Below, piece by piece: positions 7,476 through 15,089 of a stretch of DNA of 22,840 nt. Position 1 is the stretch's first letter. Each line of letters begins with the position of its first letter. The translations under genes were made by a program, and so were the position numbers. Source of the DNA: CAZHOV01 sp964534315 (GTDB lineage Bacteria > Bacteroidota > Bacteroidia > Chitinophagales > Saprospiraceae). The stretch covers positions 1 to 22,840 of the forward strand of contig CAZHOV010000090.1 of assembly GCA_964534315.1 (NCBI GenBank). The letters run 5' to 3'. Under the pieces are notes generated by a model. The model did no database searches and was not told the origin of the DNA. It worked only from the letters and a program-made list of their open reading frames with translations.

Positions 7476-7574
7476 TCAAATGGGGGTATTTTTCTGCTCT
7501 AGTTTAGTACTGGCAAGACATCTATTGAGCATTATTTCTAATCCTTTTCTTTCATAGTCGTTTTCAAAATGCAT
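7476..7574 (-). CDS. Possible 32-residue peptide coupled to both neighbours
   Basis: A very short frame whose ATG (7574-7572) overlaps the MerC stop as TAATG. Its TGA (7478-7476) ends one base before the ATPase ATG, so it exactly fills the 97-base gap. The product begins MHFENDYERKGLEIMLNRCL, is charged, and has no membrane segment or metal motif beyond one Cys and one His. The fit between two coupled genes is the only argument for it. A frame this short can arise by chance, and I do not recognise the peptide. Confidence 0.35.
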   Translation of the reverse strand: MHFENDYERKGLEIMLNRCLASTKLEQKNTPI

Positions 7575-7978
7575 TAGGCCACACAGCATGCTTCTTCGGA
7601 ACATTGACAGAATTTCAGGTTGTAGATATGCAGTCCGATTAATCCGAAAGCAGTCGAATATTTCCATAATTCCGATATACCAAAGTAGGCGAGTTTCTCA
7701 TTCAAAATCAGTAAGGTTAATATACCCCAAATTGCGAACAAGGCGTACTTCACCCAGGGCTTACTAGTGTGTCTACCAGATTGATAAACCGCAAAGAAGG
7801 TGATCCCGATAAATAGATAGTCAATCGAGCTCCACCAAACGGGGCTCGATTCGCAACAACCGCTCACTGCGCAACTTTGCGCTATAAATAAAAACGGAGT
7901 GGCAATGCAGTGGATCAGGCAAAGCCCACTGGCTACTGCGCCTACTATGTCTGATTTAATTATGGTGGTTAATATCAT
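7574..7978 (-). CDS. MerC-domain membrane protein
   Basis: A 134-residue protein with four hydrophobic segments. The first carries the MerC-type motif SGLCLIHCIATPFL (C20, H23, C24). Further cysteines are C36, C41-C42 and, at the tail, C124, C126 and C131-C132. MerC was named as a mercuric ion transporter, but in Bacteroidota such proteins often sit beside Fur/Zur-type regulators with no mercury genes, as here. No merA, merR or other mercury gene is visible. It opens the second half of the minus-strand run, 108 bases after the DUF3526 permease. It probably helps handle a soft metal, most likely zinc, at the inner membrane. The metal is inferred from context. Confidence 0.85.
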   Translation of the reverse strand: MILTTIIKSDIVGAVASGLCLIHCIATPFLFIAQSCAVSGCCESSPVWWSSIDYLFIGITFFAVYQSGRHTSKPWVKYALFAIWGILTLLILNEKLAYFGISELWKYSTAFGLIGLHIYNLKFCQCSEEACCVA

Positions 7979-8068
7979 TTCTTAGCTAGTTAAAAGTTGA
8001 TTGTTGTACGAAATGGGGTTTGGATTGAATTTTCTTACTAATTTTTCTATTAAAAATATTTTCCCACG

Positions 8069-8085
8069 GGAGGAATTCTTCCTCC
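8069..8085 (-). terminator. Short GC-rich hairpin after the DUF3526 genes
   Basis: GGAGGAATTCTTCCTCC is a perfect 7-bp stem with a 3-base loop, starting one base after the permease stop. The first T-rich run on the minus strand follows only about 12 bases later, so termination would be partial at best. It may set the ratio between the ABC-2 genes and the MerC-led genes downstream. Confidence 0.45.
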
Positions 8086-8086
8086 T

Positions 8087-9400
8087 TTAAAGAGTTAAGA
8101 CTTCCCCATATTCCAAATACTTTTCTTTATCCACCTTTACATCATTCCACATGTCTGCTACTAAAACTTTAATTCGACTATCGATTGAAACTTGAATTTC
8201 TTGTCGAAAGACTTCGTAATCGGAATAGTGTGTTTGGGCAATACTGTTGAGTTGATTTTGGAAAAAACTAACAGGATTGAACCAGAAGGTGCTCTGGATC
8301 AACTTATTTTTTTCCTGATTTTCATTTATTATGGGTTGAATGCTTTCTTTTTTGAGTTCGTTGACTAAAGCTGATGCAGAGCGATTTCTTGCTAAATTTA
8401 TTTTTATGCTATCTTTATAAACAGGGCTGTTCACGATCTCGGGAAACAAAGCATTGAGCTTTGCTTGAAAAAGGCTATCGGGGCCTTTATACAGTTCTTG
8501 TTGTTTATCTCTTACCTCGATAAAATCAGTCATTAGATTGGCAGGGATGGCAATGCTAACACTTTGATGCACCAGGGCCGGAATGATAAAAGCGAATAAT
8601 AACCATATACCTACCATTTGCAAGGTGTTTCCCAAGATGCTTTTTCCATTTTTTAAAATAAAAAAGTAGAAAACTGACCAAAAGGTAAGGTAGAGTAAGG
8701 AATAAAATAGCATTTGCCCAAAGGTGTCACTTGCAGTTTTAAACACATCGGTAAGTAGGGCTCCGTAGAGTGATAAGCCGATTACGACAAAAGCGGCGAG
8801 CAGGAAATAAAACGCCATTCGAGCGAGTAACCATCTATTTTGGGAAGCTGTTTGTACTTCAATTAAAGGCAAAAAGCCTTGTTCAGCTTCTGTGCTTTTG
8901 ATGTTGTAAAGCAAAATCAATAGCAGTAAAGGCAATAGAAAAAGTAAGGCAAAAGCAAAATCTAAGGTACCTGTATACAGGCGTTCGGGGTTGGCAATTT
9001 CTTCTGCCATATCGGAATCATAAGGGCTTGCCCAAAAGGTGATGCGTTTGTAAAAACCATATTGTTGTGCTTGTCCGATGCTGTAGACCAAAGCCGGAGA
9101 AGGTGTTTTAAAATGATAGGTTGGCGTCCTCCAAATGGCCCAAAAAGGCGTACTCATGTCGATCCAGGGACGGTTTTCATCAGTTAATTTCCCTTCCTCA
9201 TATTGCGTAAGGTATTGCTGCTTTTCCTCTTCTGCTTTCTCCTGTATCCTTTCAATTTGAGCCATTTGGCTTTGATACAACATGCTTCCATTGTGTAGGC
9301 CATAGATGCCGGCTACTACGAAAAGTACTACGGCTATCATTTTGAACGGATTTCTAAAAAAATGCTTCCATTCATATAGAAATATGCTTAAATTTCTCAT
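8087..9400 (-). CDS. DUF3526 ABC-2 type permease (second subunit)
   Basis: The start is taken at the ATG at 9400 (MRNLSIFLYEWKHFFRNPFK), which overlaps the previous stop as ATGA, giving 437 residues. A start further upstream would add 19 residues read inside the neighbour. The layout is typical of DUF3526: a first helix near residues 20-37, a long extracytoplasmic domain, then a cluster of helices (about 145-165, 190-215, 230-250 and 260-285) and a second large soluble segment before the tail. It forms a pair with the similar permease upstream and the CcmA-like ATPase. Such systems in Bacteroidota are ABC-2 exporters of unknown substrate, often found near TonB receptors. Placement behind a Zur-type operator suggests export of, or envelope support for, a metal-scavenging factor. 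The substrate is unknown. Confidence 0.85.
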   Translation of the reverse strand: MRNLSIFLYEWKHFFRNPFKMIAVVLFVVAGIYGLHNGSMLYQSQMAQIERIQEKAEEEKQQYLTQYEEGKLTDENRPWIDMSTPFWAIWRTPTYHFKTPSPALVYSIGQAQQYGFYKRITFWASPYDSDMAEEIANPERLYTGTLDFAFALLFLLPLLLLILLYNIKSTEAEQGFLPLIEVQTASQNRWLLARMAFYFLLAAFVVIGLSLYGALLTDVFKTASDTFGQMLFYSLLYLTFWSVFYFFILKNGKSILGNTLQMVGIWLLFAFIIPALVHQSVSIAIPANLMTDFIEVRDKQQELYKGPDSLFQAKLNALFPEIVNSPVYKDSIKINLARNRSASALVNELKKESIQPIINENQEKNKLIQSTFWFNPVSFFQNQLNSIAQTHYSDYEVFRQEIQVSIDSRIKVLVADMWNDVKVDKEKYLEYGEVLTL

Positions 9401-10806
9401 GTCACTTGCATTTTTTTGGTTCCGAAAATCATCAATCCAAGCACGACAATTGACCAAGCCATCAACAGCAATACATCGATGGTGTAGTGTGAGAATACCG
9501 AAGCCAGTGCCGTGGGCTGATGCTCAAAATCCGGTACGGATTTGAAAAAGTCATTATCGGCTTTCCAGCCCCACTGACCCGTTCTGGACCCCCCAAAGGC
9601 ATGTTCATCATTCAGCATTTTGATAAATATTCTTCGGTAGTTCTCTACCTGTACTAAAAACTCTTGATGATGTAAATTATCATTACCCGCAAAGCCCATA
9701 CTTGCATTTTGCAGACAAATGAAAGGATTTATAATACCACCCAATTGATAACTTTGTTTTTGTTGGGCGAGCACAGTTCTCAAGTTTCCGAAATGTTTAT
9801 CCCACACCTTGTTGCCATACTCTTCATCTTCTTGCATCACAATTCCATCAAAGTTGATTGGTAGCTGAGACAGACTATCTACGCCATATTCTTTCAAAAT
9901 TTTTGCCTCCAGTTCCTTTTTTCTGTCATCAGAAGGATTATGCCCATCCAGACCTTTTGAACGATCTTCTTTCATCGCTGCTTTAAATTCATTTCGGCTT
10001 GGTAATTCGTACCATTGCTCGACCGAACTCATCAAAATATTAGGTAAGAAAATCGTCCATATTATCCATAATCCCAGCATAGATGTCAAAGCAATGGTCG
10101 GATTTTGCCAGCGTGCCGAAAAGAAAACGGTTAGCCCCGTAACGATAAAGTAATACAAGCTGTAAGACAAGAAAAACAAAGCTGTTCGACTCGAAACTTC
10201 ACTATCTAAATTTTGTAAATTGAATATTGAATAAGCCAAAATGGTCAAGGCTAACAACCCAAGTCCGTAAAGCCATATTGAAAACATTTTGGCGAAGGTC
10301 AGCGAAAATGGGGTTGTACCCTGCAATATCAATAACTTTAATCGTCCACTTCGTTTTTCATTACTGATGCTGCTGAATGCCAAGAAGATCAATAAAACCG
10401 GGACGATGTATTGTAGTAGTAAGGAACTTTTAAGCTTTCCGAATTTGGAAATAGTTTGCATTTGGGAGGCTTCAGAATGTACGATTTCGTTTTGTACGTG
10501 GCCTTCTACCCGCAATACATTGCCCGTGATGCTGTTCACACCTTCATCCAGACTACTCAGTAAATTCGCAGGTTTGAAAACGTAAGTGCCGTAATGGGCA
10601 GCACTATGTGGGTTCATGGCGTCAATGCTCTCCCACTGTGCCCTCAATTCATTTTGAGCTGTGTTATACCGTTCTGTTTGCTTTTGAGTTTGATAATTTC
10701 CCAAAATAATAGATAGCACCAACACTAATACAAAGCCGAAGCTAATACCTAAAAGCCAAGGCGTTCGGCTATAATAAAGCCATTCGTTTTTGATGATTGT
10801 CCACAT
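9397..10806 (-). CDS. DUF3526 ABC-2 type permease (first subunit)
   Basis: A 469-residue permease with helix 1 at about 17-36, an extracytoplasmic domain to about residue 125, then helices near 130-148, 170-192, 205-228 and 238-258, a long soluble stretch rich in charged residues (265-425), and a final helix at about 445-463. The order and the segment EKRSGRLKLLILQGTTP after helix 2 match ABC-2 type permeases of the DUF3526 family. It lies 9 bases after the ATPase gene and overlaps the second permease by four bases, so three genes form one transporter operon. The two permeases are diverged copies of one fold, consistent with a heterodimer. Confidence 0.87.
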   Translation of the reverse strand: MWTIIKNEWLYYSRTPWLLGISFGFVLVLVLSIILGNYQTQKQTERYNTAQNELRAQWESIDAMNPHSAAHYGTYVFKPANLLSSLDEGVNSITGNVLRVEGHVQNEIVHSEASQMQTISKFGKLKSSLLLQYIVPVLLIFLAFSSISNEKRSGRLKLLILQGTTPFSLTFAKMFSIWLYGLGLLALTILAYSIFNLQNLDSEVSSRTALFFLSYSLYYFIVTGLTVFFSARWQNPTIALTSMLGLWIIWTIFLPNILMSSVEQWYELPSRNEFKAAMKEDRSKGLDGHNPSDDRKKELEAKILKEYGVDSLSQLPINFDGIVMQEDEEYGNKVWDKHFGNLRTVLAQQKQSYQLGGIINPFICLQNASMGFAGNDNLHHQEFLVQVENYRRIFIKMLNDEHAFGGSRTGQWGWKADNDFFKSVPDFEHQPTALASVFSHYTIDVLLLMAWSIVVLGLMIFGTKKMQVT

Positions 10807-10815
10807 AGCGTCTTT

Positions 10816-11517
10816 TTAATTGGTCATATATTCTAAATACAACTGCTCCAATTCATTGGCACTTACTTCTTCACTGTGAAGTTCTTTTACCAATTCGCCT
10901 TGTTTAAGAATACCAATGCGGTGGCAAACCTCCCGCACCCGAAAAATATCGTGAGATGCCATTAGGATAGTGGCTCCTTCGGCGGCTAATTTTTTCAATA
11001 GCACAGATAGTTCATTGCTTGCCATTGGATCAAGGCCACTAGCGGGTTCATCTAATAAGTAGACTTTAGCTTTTTTGGCGTAAGCTATAGCAATACCTAC
11101 CTTTTGTCGCATACCTTTAGAATAGGTGGAAATTTTTTTGTGATGTGCTTCGGCTTCCAAACCGCAGGTAGACAAAAATTCCTGCAGTTCGTTTTTGGAG
11201 TACCTCAAGCCTGCCAGCTTACAGAAATAGTCCAAATTTTCCATACCTGATAAATAGGGATAGAGATTGACGTTTTCTGGGATATACCCAATTAGGTTTC
11301 GCACTTCTTTGCTATTTGCAAAACAGTCCTTTTGGTTGATCAACACTTGTCCTGAATCAGGACTCAAGAAACCTAAAAGCAAATGAATAGTGGTTGATTT
11401 ACCGGCACCATTTGCACCTAAAAGCCCTAATATTTCCCCCGTTTGGACTTGCAAGGTTAGATTTTGAACGGCAGGGGTTCCTTTAAAAGCTTTATTGGCG
11501 TTTCGTATATGGATCAT
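10816..11517 (-). CDS. CcmA-like ABC-2 ATPase, first gene of the operator-controlled run
   Basis: The start is set at ATG 11517 (MIHIRNANKAFKG), giving 233 residues. A longer frame from 11589 would run through the promoter and operators and is rejected. Walker A GANGAGKS is at 34-41, the signature YSKGMRQ at 132-138, Walker B VYLLDEP at 152-158 and the switch His in ASHDIF. This is the CcmA type that drives ABC-2 exporters, and it is followed by two DUF3526 permeases. The gene is divergent from the Fur-family regulator across 84 bases holding two operators, so it should be derepressed when the regulator loses its metal. Confidence 0.92.
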   Translation of the reverse strand: MIHIRNANKAFKGTPAVQNLTLQVQTGEILGLLGANGAGKSTTIHLLLGFLSPDSGQVLINQKDCFANSKEVRNLIGYIPENVNLYPYLSGMENLDYFCKLAGLRYSKNELQEFLSTCGLEAEAHHKKISTYSKGMRQKVGIAIAYAKKAKVYLLDEPASGLDPMASNELSVLLKKLAAEGATILMASHDIFRVREVCHRIGILKQGELVKELHSEEVSANELEQLYLEYMTN

Positions 11518-11535
11518 ATTTTCAACTTTACTAAA

Positions 11536-11550
11536 TGCAACATTGTTGCA
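11536..11550. promoter_or_regulatory. Zur-type operator, site 1
   Basis: TGCAACATTGTTGCA is a perfect inverted repeat around one central base, of the form TGCAA-N5-TTGCA. It overlaps the minus-strand -7 box (11549-11556) by two bases and covers the predicted start of the ABC transcript. It is probably bound by the Fur-family product of the divergent gene. Confidence 0.75.
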
Positions 11551-11578
11551 AATATAGGCAATATATTTGTTAATGCAA
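11549..11578 (-). promoter_or_regulatory. Minus-strand promoter of the ABC/metal run
   Basis: The minus strand has TTG (11578-11576), 19 bases, then TATATTTG (11556-11549), an excellent match to the Bacteroidota TTG-N19-TAnnTTTG promoter. The -33 element lies inside operator site 2 and the -7 element touches site 1, so a repressor bound at either site would block it. The leader to ATG 11517 is about 25 bases. Confidence 0.75.
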
Positions 11579-11597
11579 TGTGGTTGCAATATATTTG
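11567..11597 (+). promoter_or_regulatory. Plus-strand promoter of the Fur-family gene
   Basis: TTG (11567-11569), 20 bases, then TATATTTG (11590-11597). The ATG is at 11602, only 4 bases after the -7 box, so a transcript from here would be leaderless or nearly so. A second TATATTTG at 11562-11569 has a TTG only 16 bases upstream (11543-11545) and would give a leader of about 27 bases. Both abut operators, which implies autoregulation. Confidence 0.65.
11574..11588. promoter_or_regulatory. Zur-type operator, site 2
   Basis: TGCAATGTGGTTGCA has the same TGCAA-N5-TTGCA half-sites as site 1, with an imperfect centre. It begins 38 bases after site 1, covers the -33 TTG of the minus promoter, and ends one base before the -7 box of the plus promoter. 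Confidence 0.72.
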
Positions 11598-11601
11598 TGT
11601 T

Positions 11602-11985
11602 ATGAATATTGTAAGGAAAACTAAAGCTGTTAAAGCATTGCTAGAGGTTTTCGAGCAAACAGAAAATGCTTTATCTGTTGTAGCCTTGGTTAAACAGCTT
11701 GAGCAAGTAATGAACAAAACTACAGTTTACCGTATCCTTGAACGCCTGGAAGGTGAGGGTCGGTTGCATTCTTTTATGGGAAAAGATGGATTGAAATGGT
11801 ATGCCAAATACGAGGAGGGAGACGCTTTACACCACCTGAAGCCACATCCTCATTTTCAGTGCAGGGTTTGTGGCAAGACTTCCTGCCTGTCTATCGACGT
11901 AACCATTCCATCTGTTCCCCGCCATCAAATTGATTCTGTGGAGTTGTTAATGATTGGTCTTTGCGAGGGTTGCCTGTCTAAGTGA
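11602..11985 (+). CDS. zur: Fur-family transcriptional repressor, probably Zur
   Basis: A 127-residue Fur-family protein starting MNIVRKTKAVKALLEVFEQ. The winged-helix domain covers about 5-75, with NKTTVYRILERLEGEGRL (38-55) as the recognition helix and wing entry. The dimerisation domain has HHLKPHPHFQCRVC (77-90) and a second pair at C121 and C124. C87/C90 and C121/C124 form the structural zinc site, and H77, H78, H82, H84 and H108 are candidate regulatory ligands. Fur, Zur and PerR cannot be told apart by this alone. The COG0523, DUF1826 and His-rich transporter neighbours favour Zur. An upstream in-frame extension through the operators is rejected. Divergent from the ABC ATPase, with two operators in the 84-base gap, it should control itself and the metal run. 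Confidence 0.88.
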   Translation: MNIVRKTKAVKALLEVFEQTENALSVVALVKQLEQVMNKTTVYRILERLEGEGRLHSFMGKDGLKWYAKYEEGDALHHLKPHPHFQCRVCGKTSCLSIDVTIPSVPRHQIDSVELLMIGLCEGCLSK

Positions 11986-12038
11986 TGTCTTCAAAACCGG
12001 GCACCATGGTAGGCTGTGCCTGAGGATATCTGAAGCAT

Positions 12039-12482
12039 TTATCGCAAGTCCTCCGCTTTTTCCAGATACCTGAGACAGGCAATATCTTCATCATCTGTAC
12101 TGACATCATGCTCGAACCAAGCCTCCAAAATTTCCTTAGCCACTGCTTCAGAGGTAGCTCTGAGACCCATGCATAAGACGTTGGCATCGTTCCACTTTCG
12201 AGCCCCTTCAGCTGTTTGGGCATCCTGACAAAGGGCGGCCCGTATTCCTTTGACTTTATTGGCCACAATACTTATACCAGTGCCCGTCCAGCAAAATAAA
12301 ACGGCCTGGTCGTAGGTGCCGTTAGCCACGTGCTGGGCAACCTCCAGGCCTACTTTAGACCATAGGGCCGGTGTTTCCACAAGAGCACCGTATTCTTTTA
12401 CAGTATGCCCCAATTCTTTAAGCTCTTTCACAACTGCTCTCGCAACAGGAGTATCCATATCGCTTCCAACTGCAATTTTCAT
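12039..12482 (-). CDS. RpiB/LacAB-family sugar-phosphate isomerase with altered active site
   Basis: A 147-residue protein of the RpiB fold. It keeps the family phrases ANKVKGIRAALC and NDANVL and a Cys at residue 64 in VLFCWTGTG. Compared with Escherichia coli RpiB as I recall it, CGTGIG is CWTGTG, the His of SDHAG is Met (SDMD), and the ring-opening His of HNDANVL is Trp (W98). A plain ribose-5-phosphate isomerase is therefore doubtful. A related aldose/ketose phosphate isomerase or another open-chain substrate fits better. It is on the same strand as the symporter and hydrolase genes, 252 bases downstream, so a shared catabolic role is possible. It converges with zur, with 53 bases between stops. 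Confidence 0.83.
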   Translation of the reverse strand: MKIAVGSDMDTPVARAVVKELKELGHTVKEYGALVETPALWSKVGLEVAQHVANGTYDQAVLFCWTGTGISIVANKVKGIRAALCQDAQTAEGARKWNDANVLCMGLRATSEAVAKEILEAWFEHDVSTDDEDIACLRYLEKAEDLR

Positions 12483-12734
12483 AAATAAGTGATTTTATAG
12501 GTTAACGTTTTACTCATACCAATTCTTCAACGTTTACTTGATATAAATAAGTCTTTTTTAATAAATAAGTCAATATACATTAAAAAACTGGAGCTAGCTG
12601 GATCCATTACTTATTCCTATGGAAGTTATATAGGCCTAGCTTAGAAGGCGGGGCATTGGTTCGAAAACTGAAGGGCAGGGTTAGATTCCCAGGTTGCCAC
12701 AAGAGCGAGATAGCGAAATAACGATCTTACGTGA

Positions 12735-14237
12735 CTACGTTACGGCGCTACGGCGTTTTGACGTCACGTACCCGCCAATCAACGCGGGAATGACTCCAAC
12801 AAAAATACCGATCGTTGCGGTGACACCGGGATTAGCGAAAGTAATACCGGAATTGGGTAATAACTGTTCCCCGAAAAAATAAAGGACGAAGTGCGTAACA
12901 AGGGCTAACACCGAGGTACTCCAAACCAATGCGATCGGTACCTTTTCAAACAAGACACCTGCAAGTAAGGGCGGAACAGCAGCTAGAACCAATCCATAAA
13001 CGCCTACTTGACCGAAAATACCTAGCAATTCGGGAGGGTTAAGATTGACCAGGAAGACCAGGACTGCAATGACAATCAAAACAATGTGGCTGGCCCGAAA
13101 CGCCAGCTTCATCTTTTCTTGTTGTGAAAGGTGTTCTTTACCTATCTTATCAATGATATTGATCACCAGATCGTTGGCCGTAATAGTAGAAATTCCAACA
13201 AGCAATCCGTCTAAAGTAGACATAGCTGCAGCCAGCAAAACCACACTGACAATCGTGAAAATCCAATCTGGGAAAGCATTTTGTAAATATACCGCCATAA
13301 CCAGATCTTGCCGGAATTTACCGGTTAAAGGGTCATTAAGCTGTTCTACGGGTACGGTTAGATGAGCCCAAAAGCCCGCGAATAGCAAACAAGTAAACAG
13401 GAAAAAAACCACCGAAAAAACAACAATATAGTTGCGTACAGCTTTGTCTGACTTCACGTAAAGCGCTTTGGTCAGAATATGAGGCTGACACACCAGTGCT
13501 CCGCCAATACAGAAACCGGCAACATAAATAGAAAAGGTATCATCATAAAACCGGCTTTCAGGATTTATCCATTTCGTAAGGTTCGGGTCTTTGGCATCCA
13601 AAGTTGCCCAAACACCTGCATCCGAAAACATCAATTCAAGACCGGTATACAAAACAAGGGCAGTCACGCCAATCATCAAGAAGCCTTGTAACATATTGGT
13701 AAATACATGCGCATAGGTACCCCCAAAAAGGACATAGCCGGTAACAAATACCAGCGTTATAATCAGGGCCGTTACATTATTTACCCCCAATAATTTTTGC
13801 ATGACAATTGAAATACCTCCGACCAAAAGAACGATAAAGGCAAAGCTCAATAGATTTAATATGGCAAAGTAGAGGGAAAACTGCTCTGACTGATAACGTT
13901 TGCCAATCCAATCGGGGATGGTTAGTGCTTTGGCTTTTTCGCCTATCTGTCGGAACTTGAACGATAATATGGAGAGCATAATCACAAAGCCCAGATAAAC
14001 CCCTAATCCCAAATGCATAAAAGCGGCTAATCCATCGACATAAATAAAACCCGGATTGATAATGAAGGTTGCTGCAGAGGCTGTACTGGCAGCCAGTGTG
14101 ACGCCAACGACAAAAGGAGACAGATCACCCTTACCGATAGCAAAACTTCCAAAATCATCTGTTTTTTTGTGGCCTAAATAGCCTAGGTAAGCGGTTCCTA
14201 CCAGGTAAATAGAGAAAAGAATCCAGGCTAGAGTCAT
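12735..14237 (-). CDS. Sodium:solute symporter (SSS family)
   Basis: A 500-residue transporter with about 13 hydrophobic helices covering nearly the whole length and a short charged tail (TSKRRS). The N-terminal DDFGSFAIGKGDLSPFVVGVTLAAST (in two parts, residues 27-52) and the mid-protein DGLLVGISTITANDLV (about 343-358) are typical of the SSS group that includes pantothenate, proline and solute symporters. The substrate is not evident. The start overlaps the hydrolase stop as ATGA, so the two are coupled. With the hydrolase and the RpiB-like isomerase it may form an uptake and breakdown set for a sugar-like or ester compound, which is inference. Confidence 0.9.
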   Translation of the reverse strand: MTLAWILFSIYLVGTAYLGYLGHKKTDDFGSFAIGKGDLSPFVVGVTLAASTASAATFIINPGFIYVDGLAAFMHLGLGVYLGFVIMLSILSFKFRQIGEKAKALTIPDWIGKRYQSEQFSLYFAILNLLSFAFIVLLVGGISIVMQKLLGVNNVTALIITLVFVTGYVLFGGTYAHVFTNMLQGFLMIGVTALVLYTGLELMFSDAGVWATLDAKDPNLTKWINPESRFYDDTFSIYVAGFCIGGALVCQPHILTKALYVKSDKAVRNYIVVFSVVFFLFTCLLFAGFWAHLTVPVEQLNDPLTGKFRQDLVMAVYLQNAFPDWIFTIVSVVLLAAAMSTLDGLLVGISTITANDLVINIIDKIGKEHLSQQEKMKLAFRASHIVLIVIAVLVFLVNLNPPELLGIFGQVGVYGLVLAAVPPLLAGVLFEKVPIALVWSTSVLALVTHFVLYFFGEQLLPNSGITFANPGVTATIGIFVGVIPALIGGYVTSKRRSAVT

Positions 14238-15088
14238 GTCGCTTCGTTTGTTACAAATTTAGTGATTTCTCTGGAAGTTTCTTCAGCTGCCGGGCCAAAT
14301 AGCATAGTGATATGGTTGCCGGAGACTTGGGTGAAGTGGCCATTGGGTAATAAATTAACGGTTTCGCGCGCATAAGCCTCAGGAAGTAGGGGAGCGCCGA
14401 GGTGGTAATCGCCCTGCGCCTGAATGAGCAACGTAGGATGCGGTAAATTTTTAAGGATGTCCATCCAATCTACTCCGGCATCTAACGCAGCTTCTACGGC
14501 TTCCTGGATATGCTCCATTTTTGATCTTGGCTTTACTTGCCCACCACCAATGTCTTCAACATCAGCCTCATAATACACATCCATTTCGGGGTACCACTCT
14601 CCTTTTAAATAGGGAGCTGATCGAATCTTTTCAAGATAAGTATCGAGTGAAGGATAAGTCTCCAGTAATCGAGCTACGGAAGGGGCGACCATTTCTTTTA
14701 CTTTAGGGTGTACGCGGGCTCCAATATCCATCATAACTACCTTTTCAACCCGGTCGGGAAATTGATGCGCCAGGTAGACGCTCACCAGCGCTCCAAATGA
14801 ATGGCCAACTAACGTTACCCTTTCAGCCGGAAGCTCCTCAATAAGCCCGAGAACATCTAAGGCATGGTCGCGGATGGAATAGCCCGTTTCGGGCTTACCA
14901 CTTTTTCCGCGACCCCTTAGATCAATACAGTATATATCAAAAGCGGGACTGAGTCCCGCTTTGATCAAACCATCAAAAGCATGGGCATTAGCGGTTAAAC
15001 CATGCAGTAAAACAAGTGGTTGTCCATCTCCTTTAAAATGGAGATAATGTAAATTAATGCCGTTGGTTTTTAGATAATGCCCATTCAT
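14234..15088 (-). CDS. Alpha/beta-hydrolase
   Basis: A 284-residue cytoplasmic alpha/beta-hydrolase. The oxyanion-hole HG is at 29-30, the nucleophile elbow GHSFG places Ser at 97, D227 in QAQGD is the acid, and H259 in GNHITML is the likely catalytic His. No signal peptide. The DLRGRGKSGKP segment is the usual loop after strand 4. Esterase, lactonase and C-C hydrolase activities are all possible, so the substrate stays open. It begins one base after the stop of the TonB-receptor remnant and overlaps the symporter by four bases. It was therefore once the second gene of an uptake operon whose first gene is now truncated. Confidence 0.88.
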   Translation of the reverse strand: MNGHYLKTNGINLHYLHFKGDGQPLVLLHGLTANAHAFDGLIKAGLSPAFDIYCIDLRGRGKSGKPETGYSIRDHALDVLGLIEELPAERVTLVGHSFGALVSVYLAHQFPDRVEKVVMMDIGARVHPKVKEMVAPSVARLLETYPSLDTYLEKIRSAPYLKGEWYPEMDVYYEADVEDIGGGQVKPRSKMEHIQEAVEAALDAGVDWMDILKNLPHPTLLIQAQGDYHLGAPLLPEAYARETVNLLPNGHFTQVSGNHITMLFGPAAEETSREITKFVTNEAT

Positions 15089-15089
15089 A

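Noticed and set aside
7860..7880. GCGCAACTTTGCGC palindrome as a fourth operator
   Set aside because: It lies inside the MerC coding region, has a two-base spacer and different half-sites, and is not next to a promoter.
7574..7978. Mercury resistance operon from the MerC match
   Set aside because: No merR, merA, merT or merP homologue is present, and the neighbours are zinc-type genes.
11518..11601. Longer N-termini for the ABC ATPase and the Fur-family protein
   Set aside because: Both extensions run through the operators and promoters, and the downstream ATGs give standard family N-termini.
12640..12705. tRNA-like fragment with GGTTCGAAAAC and GGTTAGATTCCC
   Set aside because: No acceptor stem, D-arm or anticodon arm can be formed around it.
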